Assembly: GCF_001641635.1 (NCBI RefSeq)
Contig: NZ_LUUB01000017.1
Location: 1 to 45,621 of the forward strand
DNA from: Bradyrhizobium centrolobii
GTDB lineage: Bacteria; Pseudomonadota; Alphaproteobacteria; Rhizobiales; Xanthobacteraceae
Length of the DNA stretch: 45,621 nucleotides
Direction: 5' to 3'
Each line of letters starts with the position of its first letter. The stretch's first letter is position 1. The position numbers and the translations under genes were made by a program. Below the pieces are notes generated by a model that made no database searches, had not been told where the DNA came from, and saw only the letters and a list, made by a program, of their open reading frames with translations. This document shows positions 17,701-29,841 of the stretch, piece by piece.

Positions 17701-17759
17701 AGGTTAGGGCATGCAAAATGATGTTTCAAGCATCATTTTATATATGCGGTGCATCATTC
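17701..17759 (-). promoter_or_regulatory. Putative promoter and XRE operator for the regulator-hyf transcript
   Basis: A perfect 9-bp inverted repeat, AAAATGATG (17715-17723) and CATCATTTT (17731-17739), is separated by seven bases. A third half-site GCATCATTC follows at 17751-17759. On the minus strand TTGAAA (17724-17729) and TAACCT (17701-17706) are 17 bases apart and could be -35 and -10 boxes, placing the palindrome over the -35. Regulation by the adjacent XRE protein is inferred. Confidence 0.5.
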
Positions 17760-17774
17760 GGTGTCAGCTTCGCC

Positions 17775-17940
17775 GTCATGGCCGGGCATAGCCGTCCGAA
17801 GGACGGCGTCGCTTCCGCTCGCCTATGTCCCGGCCATCCCAGGCGCCTATCCCGTCGCACGCGGAGCTTTCGGAGAAACGCGGATGCCCGGGACATCTGC
17901 GCGAAGACGCGCTTCGCGCTTTTGCCCGGGCATGACGACC
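17775..17940. repeat. Palindromic intergenic repeat (family C)
   Basis: It begins GTCATGGCCGGGCATAG and ends TTGCCCGGGCATGAC, an inverted pair. Smaller hairpins lie inside (CCGTCCGAAGGACGG; GAAGACGCGCTTCGCGC). It lies between the XRE promoter region and the 3' end of the MarR gene. The remaining bases to 18035 show no gene. Confidence 0.75.
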
Positions 17941-18035
17941 TCAATTTAGGATTGAGCGTGCAATACGCCGCGAGATCCCGGGTTCGATGCCGAGCCTGTC
18001 ATCGGGCCGGCCATGGGCCCGAATGACGAGATCGC

Positions 18036-18557
18036 TTAAAACTCCTTGGCGATCTTCGAGAGCATCGCGATCAGGGCCTCGCGGTTGGTGGTCCCGAGCA
18101 GGTCGTTCAGCCGTGCCTCGTGCTTGGTGGCGACGAGCTTCTTGGCGCGGGCCAGCACCGCCTTGCCCTTGTCGGTCAGCACCAGGATGTGCGAGCGGCG
18201 ATCGTTGGTGGAGCGGATCCGCGAGCACAGGTCGCGGCTCTCGAGATTGTCCAGCATGGCCACGAAATTCGGGCGGAGGATGCCGAGGGTGGAGGCGATC
18301 TCGGTCTGATTGCGCCCCGGATTCTTCTCGACCAGCAGCAGCACCGAGAATTGCGCCGGCGTGAGCTGGAGCGAGGCGACGCAGCGCAGGAAGTTCTCGA
18401 ACACCTTGAGCTGGGCGCGCTTCAGCACGTAGCCGAGCTGTTCGGAGAGCTCGCCGAGCTGGAGGGTCTCGGGGGGCGCCTCAGGCGCGTCCTTGCGGGC
18501 CTTCGTCGCCTCCGCAGTTTTTTCAGCTGATTTTTCAGCGGTTTTGGAAACGGTCAT
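18036..18557 (-). CDS. MarR-family transcriptional regulator
   Basis: 173 residues. A charged Lys/Ala-rich extension (about 1-30) precedes the MarR fold. The winged helix contains LTPAQFSVLLLVEKNPGRNQTEIASTLG, RPNFVAMLDNLESRDLCSRI and the DRRSHILVLTDKG wing (about 115-128). It is divergent from a second Liv-type operon across 176 bases that hold a perfect inverted repeat, so it probably controls that operon and itself in response to the transported ligand. MarR proteins beside such transporters in related bacteria often respond to aromatic acids or their CoA esters, but nothing here fixes the ligand. Confidence 0.92.
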   Translation of the reverse strand: MTVSKTAEKSAEKTAEATKARKDAPEAPPETLQLGELSEQLGYVLKRAQLKVFENFLRCVASLQLTPAQFSVLLLVEKNPGRNQTEIASTLGILRPNFVAMLDNLESRDLCSRIRSTNDRRSHILVLTDKGKAVLARAKKLVATKHEARLNDLLGTTNREALIAMLSKIAKEF

Positions 18558-18607
18558 CGCCTCGTGCTCGAAATCCCGCTAAATTCGGGACGGATCGCCC
18601 GCCGCCC

Positions 18608-18649
18608 TTGAGATTATATTTGATAATTGTTATGGATCATATCAAATAT
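18608..18649. promoter_or_regulatory. Divergent promoter region with a MarR-type operator
   Basis: ATATTTGATA (18616-18625) and TATCAAATAT (18640-18649) form a perfect 10-bp inverted repeat with a 14-base spacer. On the plus strand TTGAGA (18608-18613) and TATGGA (18631-18636) are 17 bases apart. On the minus strand a TATAAT (18613-18618) touches the left arm. Repression of both directions by the MarR protein is inferred. Confidence 0.6.
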
Positions 18650-18733
18650 CGTCAGCGTTTTTCAATGGCTGTGAGCGGACCGTCCACCGCAATCGGGGGG
18701 CCGGGTCCGGATCTTTAGGGGGAGCGTCCGGTC

Positions 18734-19774
18734 TTGAACACCACCATCCTGCTGTTCCTGGTGCAGGACGGCATCACCAATGGCGCGATCTATGCGCTGC
18801 TCGGATTGGCGCTGGTGCTGGTGTTCGCCGTCACCCGTGTCATCCTGATCCCGCAGGGCGAATTCGTCACCTATGGCGCGCTGACCTATGCCTCGCTGGC
18901 CTCCGGCCAGATGCCGGGCACGGCCAAGCTCGCGCTCGCCATGGGCATCGTCGCCTTCGCGTTCGACCTCGTCGCGGCGCGCAAGGCGCTGCATGGGCGG
19001 CTGATTGCGCGGAGCTTTCTCACCAACATCGTGCTGCCGGGGATCGTGCTGGCGGTCACCCTGTATTTCGCCGGCCAGAAGCCGCCGGTCGCGGTCTCTA
19101 TGGCGCTGTCGCTGGTGATCGTCGCGCTGATCGGCCTGTCGCTCTATCGCATCGTGTTCCAGCCGCTCGCCCACACCTCCGTGCTGGTGCTGCTGATCGC
19201 CTCGGTCGGCGTCCATCTGGCGCTTCAGGGATTGGGTCTCTTGTTCTTCGGTGCCGAAGGCCAGCGCGGACCCGCCGTGCTGTCGACCGCGTTCACCGCA
19301 GGCTCGCTGCGCTTCACCGGACAAAGCATCACGGTCTACGGCATCACCATCGCCTTCATCGTCGGCCTGTGGCTGTTCTTCGGCCTGACGCTCTACGGCA
19401 AGGCGCTGCGCGCGACCGCCGTCAACCGGCTCGGTGCGCGCCTTGCCGGCATCCGCACGACGCTGTCGGGGCAGATCGCGTTCCTGCTGGCGTCCGTCAT
19501 CGGCGCGCTCTCGGGCATACTTATCGTTCCCATTACAACCCTCTACTACGACAGCGGCTTCCTGATCGGCCTGAAAGGCTTCGTCGCCGCGATCATCGGC
19601 GGCCTCGTCAGCTATCCTCTCACCGCGGCCGCAGCCCTCGTGGTCGGCCTCGTCGAGGCGTTCTCGTCCTTCTATGCGAGCAACTACAAGGAGGTCATCG
19701 TCTTCATGCTCTTGATCCCCGTGCTGCTGCTGCGTTCGTTCGCAGCCCCCGCGGTCGAGGAAGAGAAGGACTGA
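18734..19774 (+). CDS. livH: Liv-type ABC transporter permease LivH (second system)
   Basis: 346 residues from a TTG start with AGGGGGAG upstream; no better ATG fits the conserved opening LFLVQDGITNGAIYALLGLAL. About nine to ten hydrophobic helices, longer than the first LivH (292) by an insertion around residues 75-125. The region RVILIPQGEFVTYGAL matches the LivH NFAQGE block. The coupling loop is KALRATAVNRLGARLAGI. It lies first in a three-gene operon, six bases before the LivM-LivG fusion. Confidence 0.92.
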   Translation: MNTTILLFLVQDGITNGAIYALLGLALVLVFAVTRVILIPQGEFVTYGALTYASLASGQMPGTAKLALAMGIVAFAFDLVAARKALHGRLIARSFLTNIVLPGIVLAVTLYFAGQKPPVAVSMALSLVIVALIGLSLYRIVFQPLAHTSVLVLLIASVGVHLALQGLGLLFFGAEGQRGPAVLSTAFTAGSLRFTGQSITVYGITIAFIVGLWLFFGLTLYGKALRATAVNRLGARLAGIRTTLSGQIAFLLASVIGALSGILIVPITTLYYDSGFLIGLKGFVAAIIGGLVSYPLTAAAALVVGLVEAFSSFYASNYKEVIVFMLLIPVLLLRSFAAPAVEEEKD

Positions 19775-19780
19775 CGCGCG

Positions 19781-21550
19781 ATGCAGACCCGGCTTCCTAT
19801 TCTTTTTTTCGCGCTCGTCATGGCGGCGATACCGTTCGTTCCCGGTATGCCGCCGTTCTGGATCGTGCTCCTCGACAATATCGGCCTCGCTGCGCTGGTC
19901 GCGATGGGCCTCGTGCTGCTCACCGGCGTCGGTGGCCTCACCTCGTTCGGGCAGGCGGCCTTCGTCGGCTTCGGCGCCTACACCACGGCGGTGCTGTCGA
20001 CGGCCTATGGCCTGTCGCCCTGGCTGACCCTGCCGCTGTCGCTGCTGGTGAGCGGACTGTTCTCGGTGCTGCTCGGTCTGATCACGGTCCGGCTGTCCGG
20101 CCATTATCTGCCGCTCGGCACGCTCGCCTGGGGGCTCGGGCTGTTCTACCTGTTCAGCAAGCTGGAATTCCTCGGCCGCAATGACGGCATTTCCGCGATC
20201 CCGCCGCTGTCGATCGGGTCGTTCAAGATGCTCGATCCCGGCTCGATCTATTATGCGGTCTGGGCCGCGGTGATCCTCTCGGCGCTCGTCACCATGAACC
20301 TCCTGGACTCCCGCACCGGCCGCGCCATCCGCGCGCTCCGGCGCGGACACGTTGCGGCCGAGGCCTTCGGCGTGCACACGCCGCGCGCAAAGCTCCTGGT
20401 CTTCATCCATGCCGCCGTGCTGGCGGGCCTCTCGGGCTGGCTCTATGCCCACATGCAGCGCGCGGTGAATCCGACGCCGTTCGGCGCGCAGGCCGGCATC
20501 GAATATCTCTTCATCGCCGTGGTCGGCGGCGCCGGCTATGTCTGGGGCGGCGTGCTTGGTGCTGCGATCGTCGTGATCCTGAAAGAGGTGCTGCAGAGCT
20601 ATCTGCCGCTGATCCTGCCGGGCTCCGGCCAGGTCGAGACCATCGTGTTCGGCATCATGCTGGTGGCGCTGCTCCAGCTCGCGCCCGGCGGCGTCTGGCC
20701 CTGGCTGATGTCGTTCCTGCCGCAAAAGGCCAACGGCAAAAAGCCGGATACGTCGCTGACCTTGCCGGCACGCGCGCGAGCGCCCGGCCAGGGCAATGTG
20801 CTGCTCCAGGTCGAGAAGGCGCGCAAGCAGTTCGGCGGCGTGATCGCGGTGAACAACGTTTCCTTCGACGTGCAGGCCCGCGAGATCGTCGCCCTGATCG
20901 GGCCGAACGGCGCGGGAAAGAGCACGACGTTCAACCTCATCACCGGCGTGCTGTCGGCCACTTCGGGCTCGATCTCCGTGCTCGGCAGGAAGGTCGACAA
21001 GGCGCCGCCGCAGGAGATCGTCAAGCTCGGCATCTCCCGCACCTTCCAGCACGTCAAGCTGGTGCCCGACATGACCGTGTTCGAGAATGTCGCGATCGGC
21101 GCGCATCTGCGCGGCCATTCGGGACCCGTCTCCTCGATGCTGCGGCTCGACCGCGCCGATGAAGCCAAGCTGCTCGCCGAAGCGGCGCGCCAGATCGAGC
21201 GGGTCGGGCTTGCCGACCAGATGCATCAGCTCGCCGGCTCGCTGTCGCTCGGACAGCAGCGCATCGTCGAGATCGCGCGGGCCCTGTGCGTCGACCCGAT
21301 GCTGCTCCTGCTCGACGAGCCGGCGGCGGGACTCCGCCACATGGAGAAACAGCGGCTTGCCGCGCTGCTCCGCGAGTTGCGCGATGGCGGCATGTCGGTG
21401 CTCCTGGTCGAACACGATATGGGCTTCGTGATGAATCTGGCCGACCGCATCGTGGTGCTCGATTTCGGCACCAAGATCGCGGAAGGCACGCCCGCCACGA
21501 TCAAGACCAATCCCGAAGTGATCAAGGCCTATCTCGGAGTGGCGGCATGA
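19781..21550 (+). CDS. LivM-LivG fusion: permease joined to ABC ATPase
   Basis: 589 residues. Residues 1 to about 320 are a LivM permease ([27 protein letters not shown]; coupling loop [22 protein letters not shown]). After a basic linker (about 321-340) comes a complete LivG ATPase with Walker [10 protein letters not shown] at about 374-382, the SLSLGQQR signature at about 487 and the ending [13 protein letters not shown]. The reading frame is continuous, so this is a true fusion rather than two genes. Fused LivMG proteins are known in this family. The stop overlaps the ATG of livF (ATGA). Confidence 0.94.
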   Translation: MQTRLPILFFALVMAAIPFVPGMPPFWIVLLDNIGLAALVAMGLVLLTGVGGLTSFGQAAFVGFGAYTTAVLSTAYGLSPWLTLPLSLLVSGLFSVLLGLITVRLSGHYLPLGTLAWGLGLFYLFSKLEFLGRNDGISAIPPLSIGSFKMLDPGSIYYAVWAAVILSALVTMNLLDSRTGRAIRALRRGHVAAEAFGVHTPRAKLLVFIHAAVLAGLSGWLYAHMQRAVNPTPFGAQAGIEYLFIAVVGGAGYVWGGVLGAAIVVILKEVLQSYLPLILPGSGQVETIVFGIMLVALLQLAPGGVWPWLMSFLPQKANGKKPDTSLTLPARARAPGQGNVLLQVEKARKQFGGVIAVNNVSFDVQAREIVALIGPNGAGKSTTFNLITGVLSATSGSISVLGRKVDKAPPQEIVKLGISRTFQHVKLVPDMTVFENVAIGAHLRGHSGPVSSMLRLDRADEAKLLAEAARQIERVGLADQMHQLAGSLSLGQQRIVEIARALCVDPMLLLLDEPAAGLRHMEKQRLAALLRELRDGGMSVLLVEHDMGFVMNLADRIVVLDFGTKIAEGTPATIKTNPEVIKAYLGVAA

Positions 21551-22278
21551 GCGCGCTGTTGTCCGTCACCGACGCGCATGTCGCCTATGGCAAGGTCGAG
21601 GCGGTACGCTCGGTCTCGCTCGAGGTCGGTACGAACGAGATCGTCACCATCGTCGGCGCCAACGGCGCCGGCAAGACCACGCTGCTCTCCGCCATCATGG
21701 GGATCCTGCCGCTGAAAGGCCGCGTCACATTTGCAGGCGAGGATCTGGCGCGGCTCGACATCGAGGACCGCGTCGCGATGGGCCTGGGCCTCGTGCCGGA
21801 GCACCGCGAATTGTTCGTGACCATGAATGTCGAGGACAATCTCGAGCTCGGGGCTTTCCGCATCGAAAGGAGTCGGGCGAGGGCTTCGATCGAGCGGGTC
21901 TATGCGCTGTTTCCGCGGCTGAAGGAGCGGCGCAAGCAGCTCGCCGGCACCTTGTCCGGCGGTGAGCAGCAGATGCTGGCGATGGGCCGCGCGCTGATGG
22001 GAGAGCCGAAATTGCTGATGCTGGACGAGCCGAGCCTCGGCCTTGCCCCGATCATCGTCGCCGACATCTTCCGCATCGTCGCCGAGCTGCGCGCCAGCGG
22101 CGTGTCCGTGCTCCTGGTCGAGCAGAACGCGCAAGCCGCGTTGAAGATCGCGGACCATGCCTATGTGATGGAGCTCGGCGAATTTGCGCTCAGCGGCAGA
22201 GCCGCCGAGGTCGCTGCAAACGAGCGCGTCGCGGCAAGCTATCTCGGCTTCCAGCACGAAGGGACGAGTGCTTTATAG
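21547..22278 (+). CDS. livF: Liv-type ABC transporter ATP-binding protein LivF (second system)
   Basis: 243 residues from the ATG that overlaps the fusion stop. Walker A GANGAGKTT is at 37-45, then LSGGEQQM, the LLMLDEPSLGLAP Walker B/D-loop, and a C-terminal AASYLG. It completes the importer, but no binding-protein gene is present in this operon. The four tandem binding proteins far upstream, or genes outside the window, could supply it. Confidence 0.94.
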   Translation: MSALLSVTDAHVAYGKVEAVRSVSLEVGTNEIVTIVGANGAGKTTLLSAIMGILPLKGRVTFAGEDLARLDIEDRVAMGLGLVPEHRELFVTMNVEDNLELGAFRIERSRARASIERVYALFPRLKERRKQLAGTLSGGEQQMLAMGRALMGEPKLLMLDEPSLGLAPIIVADIFRIVAELRASGVSVLLVEQNAQAALKIADHAYVMELGEFALSGRAAEVAANERVAASYLGFQHEGTSAL

Positions 22279-22309
22279 CCTTCCGCTGTTCGCGCCGCGA
22301 ACTCGGTCC

Positions 22310-22466
22310 TCTTCCCTTCTCCCCTTGTGGGAGAAGGTGGCGCGAAGCGCCGGATGAGGGGTCACTATCCGCGCATTCAACTGCGAGAGAGGTATTCGCG
22401 GAGAGGTACCCCTCACCCGGCTCGCCGCTTCGCGACGAGCCACCCTCTCCCACAAGGGGAGAGGGT
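22310..22466. repeat. Palindromic intergenic repeat (family D) at a convergent junction
   Basis: The left part, CTTCTCCCCTTGTGGGAGAAG then GGATGAGGGGT, is mirrored by ACCCCTCACCCGG then CCTCTCCCACAAGGGGAGAGG on the right. It fills the gap between the livF stop and the stop of the next, oppositely oriented gene. Confidence 0.8.
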
Positions 22467-22501
22467 GCACCGACCGTGCGTCGCCATTTTCGCGTAGATG
22501 A

Positions 22502-23125
22502 TCAGCTCGCCGCCACCTTCCCCTTCAGCGCCGCCACCTCCGCCTCCAGCTCCGCGATCCGCTGATCCCGTGCGGCCAACGCCGCCGCGACATCCGCCGC
22601 TTCAAACTTCTGCGGAATGTGCTGCGGGCAGTTCGTATCCCACGCTGCGATCTTGAACACGATGACCTGCTCGGAGCGCGCTCTGTATCCCTTCGGCATC
22701 AGCGCCTCTGTCAGCGCGTCGTCGTCCTCGACCACGCGCGCCTCGCCCCAGATTTTCACCCGGCGGCGATGGGCGTAGTCCATCACGAAGATATAGGCTT
22801 TGGGATTCTCCGACAGATTGCCCTGGGTGAGGTACTGCTGGTTGCCGGCGTAGTCGGCGAAGGCAAGCGTCTGCTTGTCCAGCACCTTGAGAAAACCCTT
22901 CGGCCCGCCGCGATGCTGGATGTAGGGCTGGCCGTCGGCCGAGGCGGTGGCGAGGTAGAAGCTGTTGGCATCGGCCAAGAAGGCCGCGAGGTTCTCGTCG
23001 ACCTCGGTGCGCCAGCCGCGCTGTTCGGCGCGCGCATAGGCCTCGCGCGAACCTTTTCGCGTCTGTATGGATTTCACAGCCGGCGTGAAGGCCACGTCGC
23101 TCGCATAGGCGTGCGCTGCTGTCAT
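22502..23125 (-). CDS. Pyridoxamine 5'-phosphate oxidase-family (FMN split-barrel) protein
   Basis: 207 residues. The split-barrel core (about 40-165) shows FYLATASADGQPYIQHRGGPKGFL, then a beta strand LAFADYAGNQQYLTQGNL, and RRRVKIWGEARVV. These are usual in flavin- or haem-binding stress-type members rather than the biosynthetic PdxH. A C-terminal stretch (about 180-205, ARDQRIAELEAEVAALKGKV) has heptad leucine/alanine spacing and should form a short coiled coil, perhaps for oligomerisation. It is divergent from a LysR regulator, which may control it. The substrate is unknown. Confidence 0.88.
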   Translation of the reverse strand: MTAAHAYASDVAFTPAVKSIQTRKGSREAYARAEQRGWRTEVDENLAAFLADANSFYLATASADGQPYIQHRGGPKGFLKVLDKQTLAFADYAGNQQYLTQGNLSENPKAYIFVMDYAHRRRVKIWGEARVVEDDDALTEALMPKGYRARSEQVIVFKIAAWDTNCPQHIPQKFEAADVAAALAARDQRIAELEAEVAALKGKVAAS

Positions 23126-23210
23126 CGGAACATCTCCTGAAAATTCCGGCGCATTTCGCGTCTTTCGACGGTCAAGATGGACCTTCCGACGGCTAGAACA
23201 ATCATCCGGC

Positions 23211-23239
23211 TTGACACTTCATCGTTGCGATATATGCAA
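23211..23239 (+). promoter_or_regulatory. Putative LysR promoter and LysR-type box
   Basis: A perfect -35 box TTGACA (23211-23216) is followed 16 bases later by TATGCA (23233-23238). The inverted repeat TTGC-N7-GCAA (23225-23239, containing a T-N11-A) overlaps the spacer and -10. Transcription would start about at the gene's ATG codons. Confidence 0.45.
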
Positions 23240-23247
23240 TAATGCCC

Positions 23248-24132
23248 ATGGACCGTCTCGACGCCATGCAGGTCTTCGTCACCGTTGCCGATCTGCGCGG
23301 CTTCGCGCCGGCCGCACGCAAGCTGCGGCTGTCGCCCTCGGCGGTGACGCGACAGATCGCGGCGCTGGAGGAGCATCTCGGCGCGCGGCTGTTGCAGCGG
23401 ACCACACGGCAGGTGACGCTGACCGACGTCGGCACACGCTATCTCGAACGTATCAGGCGCATCCTGGCCGACGTCGAGGAGGCCGACAGCTCCGCGCGCG
23501 ACGAGCGCAACCGGCCGAGCGGACGGCTGGTGGTGTCGGCACCGGTCGGCTTTGGCCGCCTGCATGTCGGGCCGGTGATGGCGGCCTATCTCAAGCGCTA
23601 TCCCGACGTTGCCTGCGAGCTGCGGCTGTCGGACCATCTTGTCAACCTCGTGGAGGACGCCGTCGACGCGGCTGTGCGCATCGGCCATCTCGCCGATTCC
23701 TCGCTGGTCGCGCGCCAGGTCGGCGAGATGCGGCGGATCGTCGTCGCCGCGCCCGACTATCTGAAGCGCCATGGCGAGCCGAAGACGCCGGAGGCGCTCG
23801 CCTCGCACCAGACCATCCAGTTCGGTCCCGCATCCGAATGGCGCTTCCTGCGCGACGGCCGCGACATCGAGGTGGCACCTAACCCGCGCTTCATCAGCAA
23901 CAGCGCCGATGCGGCCCTGCAATATGCCGAGGCCGGCGGCGGCGTGACGCGCGTACTGGCCTATCAGGCCGCCGAGGGCTTGAAGTGCGGGCGGCTGAAA
24001 ATCGTGCTGGCAAAATACGAGCAGCCAGCCATGCCGATCCACATCGTCTACCCGACCTCACGCCTGCTCTCGGCCAAGGTGCGGGCGTTCATCGATCTCG
24101 TCGTGGAGACGACGGCGTGGAAGTTTGGGTAG
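23248..24132 (+). CDS. LysR-family transcriptional regulator
   Basis: 294 residues from ATG 23248; an ATG two codons earlier (23242) is equally in frame. N-terminal LysR helix-turn-helix: MDRLDAMQVFVTVADLRGFA, KLRLSPSAVTRQIAALEEHLGARLLQRTTRQV (about 1-60). The effector domain follows from about residue 90 (GRLVVSAPVGFGRLHVGPVM). The group resembles DsdC/CrgA-type LTTRs. No ribosome site precedes either ATG, and the best promoter would give a nearly leaderless message. It faces away from the FMN-binding protein gene, the usual LTTR-target arrangement. Confidence 0.93.
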   Translation: MDRLDAMQVFVTVADLRGFAPAARKLRLSPSAVTRQIAALEEHLGARLLQRTTRQVTLTDVGTRYLERIRRILADVEEADSSARDERNRPSGRLVVSAPVGFGRLHVGPVMAAYLKRYPDVACELRLSDHLVNLVEDAVDAAVRIGHLADSSLVARQVGEMRRIVVAAPDYLKRHGEPKTPEALASHQTIQFGPASEWRFLRDGRDIEVAPNPRFISNSADAALQYAEAGGGVTRVLAYQAAEGLKCGRLKIVLAKYEQPAMPIHIVYPTSRLLSAKVRAFIDLVVETTAWKFG

Positions 24133-24134
24133 CT

Positions 24135-24305
24135 CTCTCTTGTCCCGGACGCGCTGCAACGCACAGCGTTGCGGCGCAGAGCCGGGACCCAGATTGCGGC
24201 CGCGCTTTGCTTGGGCGCATGGGCCCCGGCTCTGCAGCGTACCGCTGAACTGGACGATGCTTCGCATCGCCAGGGAAGCGTTGCGCTGCGTCCGGGGCAC
24301 GAGAG
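24135..24305. repeat. Palindromic intergenic repeat (family E) at a convergent junction
   Basis: The terminal arms (24135-24162 and 24278-24305; about 23 of 28 positions pair) begin CTCTCTTGTCCCGGACGC and end GCGTCCGGGGCACGAGAG. Internal hairpins include GCAACGCACAGCGTTGC and GATGCTTCGCATC. It starts two bases after the LysR stop and ends one base before the thioesterase stop, so it fills the whole gap. Confidence 0.85.
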
Positions 24306-24306
24306 G

Positions 24307-24723
24307 CTACGCCTTCTTCGGCACCACGCGGAACGTGCCGCTGGCGCGGGCGATCACGGTGTCGTCCGCTTTGATCAGGCTCTGCGCGAAGCAGATCGTG
24401 CTGCCGGTCTTGATCACATCGCTCTCGATCGAGAGCCATTGTCCAATCCCGGCCGAGCCGACGAAATCGACAGACAGCGAGATCGTCACGAATGTGGTGG
24501 CCCAGTTCGTCGCCTGCGCGCAGCTATAGCCCATGGCGTTGTCGGACAGTGCCGCGATCAGCCCGCCGTGGATCAGGCCCCGGCCGTTGGTGTGCGGCTT
24601 TGCCAGCCTCAGGCCGAGGATTACGGCCTTGTCGGTCTTCTTGGCGTACAGAGGCTCCCACGGCTCGGTGAGCGGGCTCTTGCGGAAATGCGGTTCAAAA
24701 CCTTCGGGGATGTCGGTGGTCAT
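24307..24723 (-). CDS. PaaI-family hotdog thioesterase
   Basis: 138 residues. Hotdog fold with the PaaI/YbgC-like motif HTNGRGLIHGGLIAALSDNAMG (about 45-66), in which HGG and the following Asp are the usual catalytic or binding elements. A strand TFVTISLSVDFVGSAGIGQWL follows. It would hydrolyse acyl- or aryl-CoA thioesters in the cytoplasm. It stands alone, with its promoter between its start and the metH 3' end. The substrate is not evident. Confidence 0.9.
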   Translation of the reverse strand: MTTDIPEGFEPHFRKSPLTEPWEPLYAKKTDKAVILGLRLAKPHTNGRGLIHGGLIAALSDNAMGYSCAQATNWATTFVTISLSVDFVGSAGIGQWLSIESDVIKTGSTICFAQSLIKADDTVIARASGTFRVVPKKA

Positions 24724-24831
24724 GGTCGGCTCGCATGCTGGAGACGTTAGGCTCCATTGAATGCGATCTCGATGACGGTTTCATCGCCTACAAAGTTTGA
24801 AACGGAATTTGCGCGGATGTTTGAAATGCGA

Positions 24832-24861
24832 TGACCGCCACGTTGCCGAGGCGGTCATCAC
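24832..24861 (-). terminator. Hairpin downstream of metH
   Basis: GATGACCGCC (24832-24841) and GGCGGTCATC (24852-24861) are a perfect 10-bp inverted repeat with a 10-base loop, about 20 bases beyond the metH stop. The following minus-strand sequence (GCATTTC) is only weakly T-rich. Confidence 0.6.
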
Positions 24862-24882
24862 AACTAGGGCAGGAAGAACGAC

Positions 24883-28743
<3,861 letters not shown>

Positions 28744-28749
28744 CTGATC

Positions 28750-29673
28750 CTACGCAGCCTTCTGGGCGCTCTTGGCGCGAATGCCGAGCAAATGGCTGAT
28801 CGCGAACACGAGATCGGCGCGGTTCATGGTGTAGAAATGGAAGGTGTCGACGCCATGCTTGGCCAGTTTGTGCACCTGGCCGGCAGCAACCGTCGCAGCA
28901 ACCAGCTTCCGCGTATCGGGATCGTCGTCGAGACCCTCAAACTTCTCCGCAAGCCAGTCCGGCACGCTCGTGCCGGCGCGCGTGACGAAATTGCGGGCCT
29001 GCTTGAAATTGTGCATGGGCATGATGCCCGGCACGATCGGAATATTGATCCCGCGGGCGCGCACGCGGTCGAGATAGCGGAAGTAGAGGTCGTTATCGAA
29101 GAAGACCTGCGTGATGGCGCGGGTCGCGCCGGCGTCGACCTTGGCCTTCAGCGTGTCGATGTCGGCATCGAAGTCGCGGGCCTCGGGATGCTTCTCGGGG
29201 TAGGCCGAGACCGACACCTCGATATCGGCATGCCGCTTCTTGATGCCGGCGACGAGTTCGGCGGACGTCTGGTAGCCGTCGGGATGGGTAGAATAGGGCG
29301 TGCCGATGCCGCCGGGCGGATCGCCGCGCAGGCCGACGATGTGGCGGACACCGACCTCGTGATAGCGGTCGACGATCTCGTCGATCTCACTGCGCGAGGC
29401 GCCGACGCAGGTCAGATGCGCGGCCGGCAGCAGCGCGGTCTCCTTCAGGATGCGTGTGATGGTGGCGTGAGTGCGCTCGCGGGTCGAGCCGCCGGCGCCG
29501 TAGGTCACCGAGACGAATTTCGGGTCGAGCGGGGCGAGCCGGTTGATGGTCTCCCAGAGATTGCGCTCCATCTCCTCGGTCTTGGGCGGAAAGAACTCGA
29601 AGGAGATTGCCGGACGCTTCGCCAGATGCCCGTTTTGCCCGTCGGTCTGGGCAGGCGTCGTCGGGTCGGTCAT
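28750..29673 (-). CDS. metF: 5,10-methylenetetrahydrofolate reductase MetF
   Basis: 307 residues from ATG 29673, which has GGAG 11 bases upstream; a GTG four codons earlier (29685) is possible but lacks a ribosome site. TIM-barrel FAD enzyme: ISFEFFPPKTEEME (about 23-36) with the catalytic Glu, FVSVTYGAGGSTRERTH, GLRGDPPGG and QVFFDNDLYFRYLDR. It reduces methylene-THF to methyl-THF for MetH. It is the first gene of the metF-metH operon, preceded by a leader of about 175 bases and a promoter overlapped by a palindrome. Confidence 0.96.
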   Translation of the reverse strand: MTDPTTPAQTDGQNGHLAKRPAISFEFFPPKTEEMERNLWETINRLAPLDPKFVSVTYGAGGSTRERTHATITRILKETALLPAAHLTCVGASRSEIDEIVDRYHEVGVRHIVGLRGDPPGGIGTPYSTHPDGYQTSAELVAGIKKRHADIEVSVSAYPEKHPEARDFDADIDTLKAKVDAGATRAITQVFFDNDLYFRYLDRVRARGINIPIVPGIMPMHNFKQARNFVTRAGTSVPDWLAEKFEGLDDDPDTRKLVAATVAAGQVHKLAKHGVDTFHFYTMNRADLVFAISHLLGIRAKSAQKAA

Positions 29674-29841
29674 GGCACCACTCACTCCAGATCTCTTCGC
29701 AACTGCGGCGGGTTTGGCTGATAAAGGGTAAGATAGGCCAAACGGGCCTTCCTCGACAGCCCATCAGGGGTGGGAAATGGCCCATCATGATGAAATAAGA
29801 TCGTACTTTTATACATGTTTCGATTTTTGTGGGAAGTCTGC

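Noticed and set aside
17985..18010. A tRNA-like T-arm (GGGTTCGAT) near the MarR 3' end
   Set aside because: The flanking bases do not pair as a T-stem and no acceptor or anticodon arm can be drawn.
18662..21415. A very long minus-strand open frame (about 917 codons) opposite the second liv operon
   Set aside because: Its product is low-complexity (Gln/Glu/Arg/His-rich) and free of motifs, and it mirrors the livH and LivMG coding strand. It is an antisense by-product of high GC at third positions.
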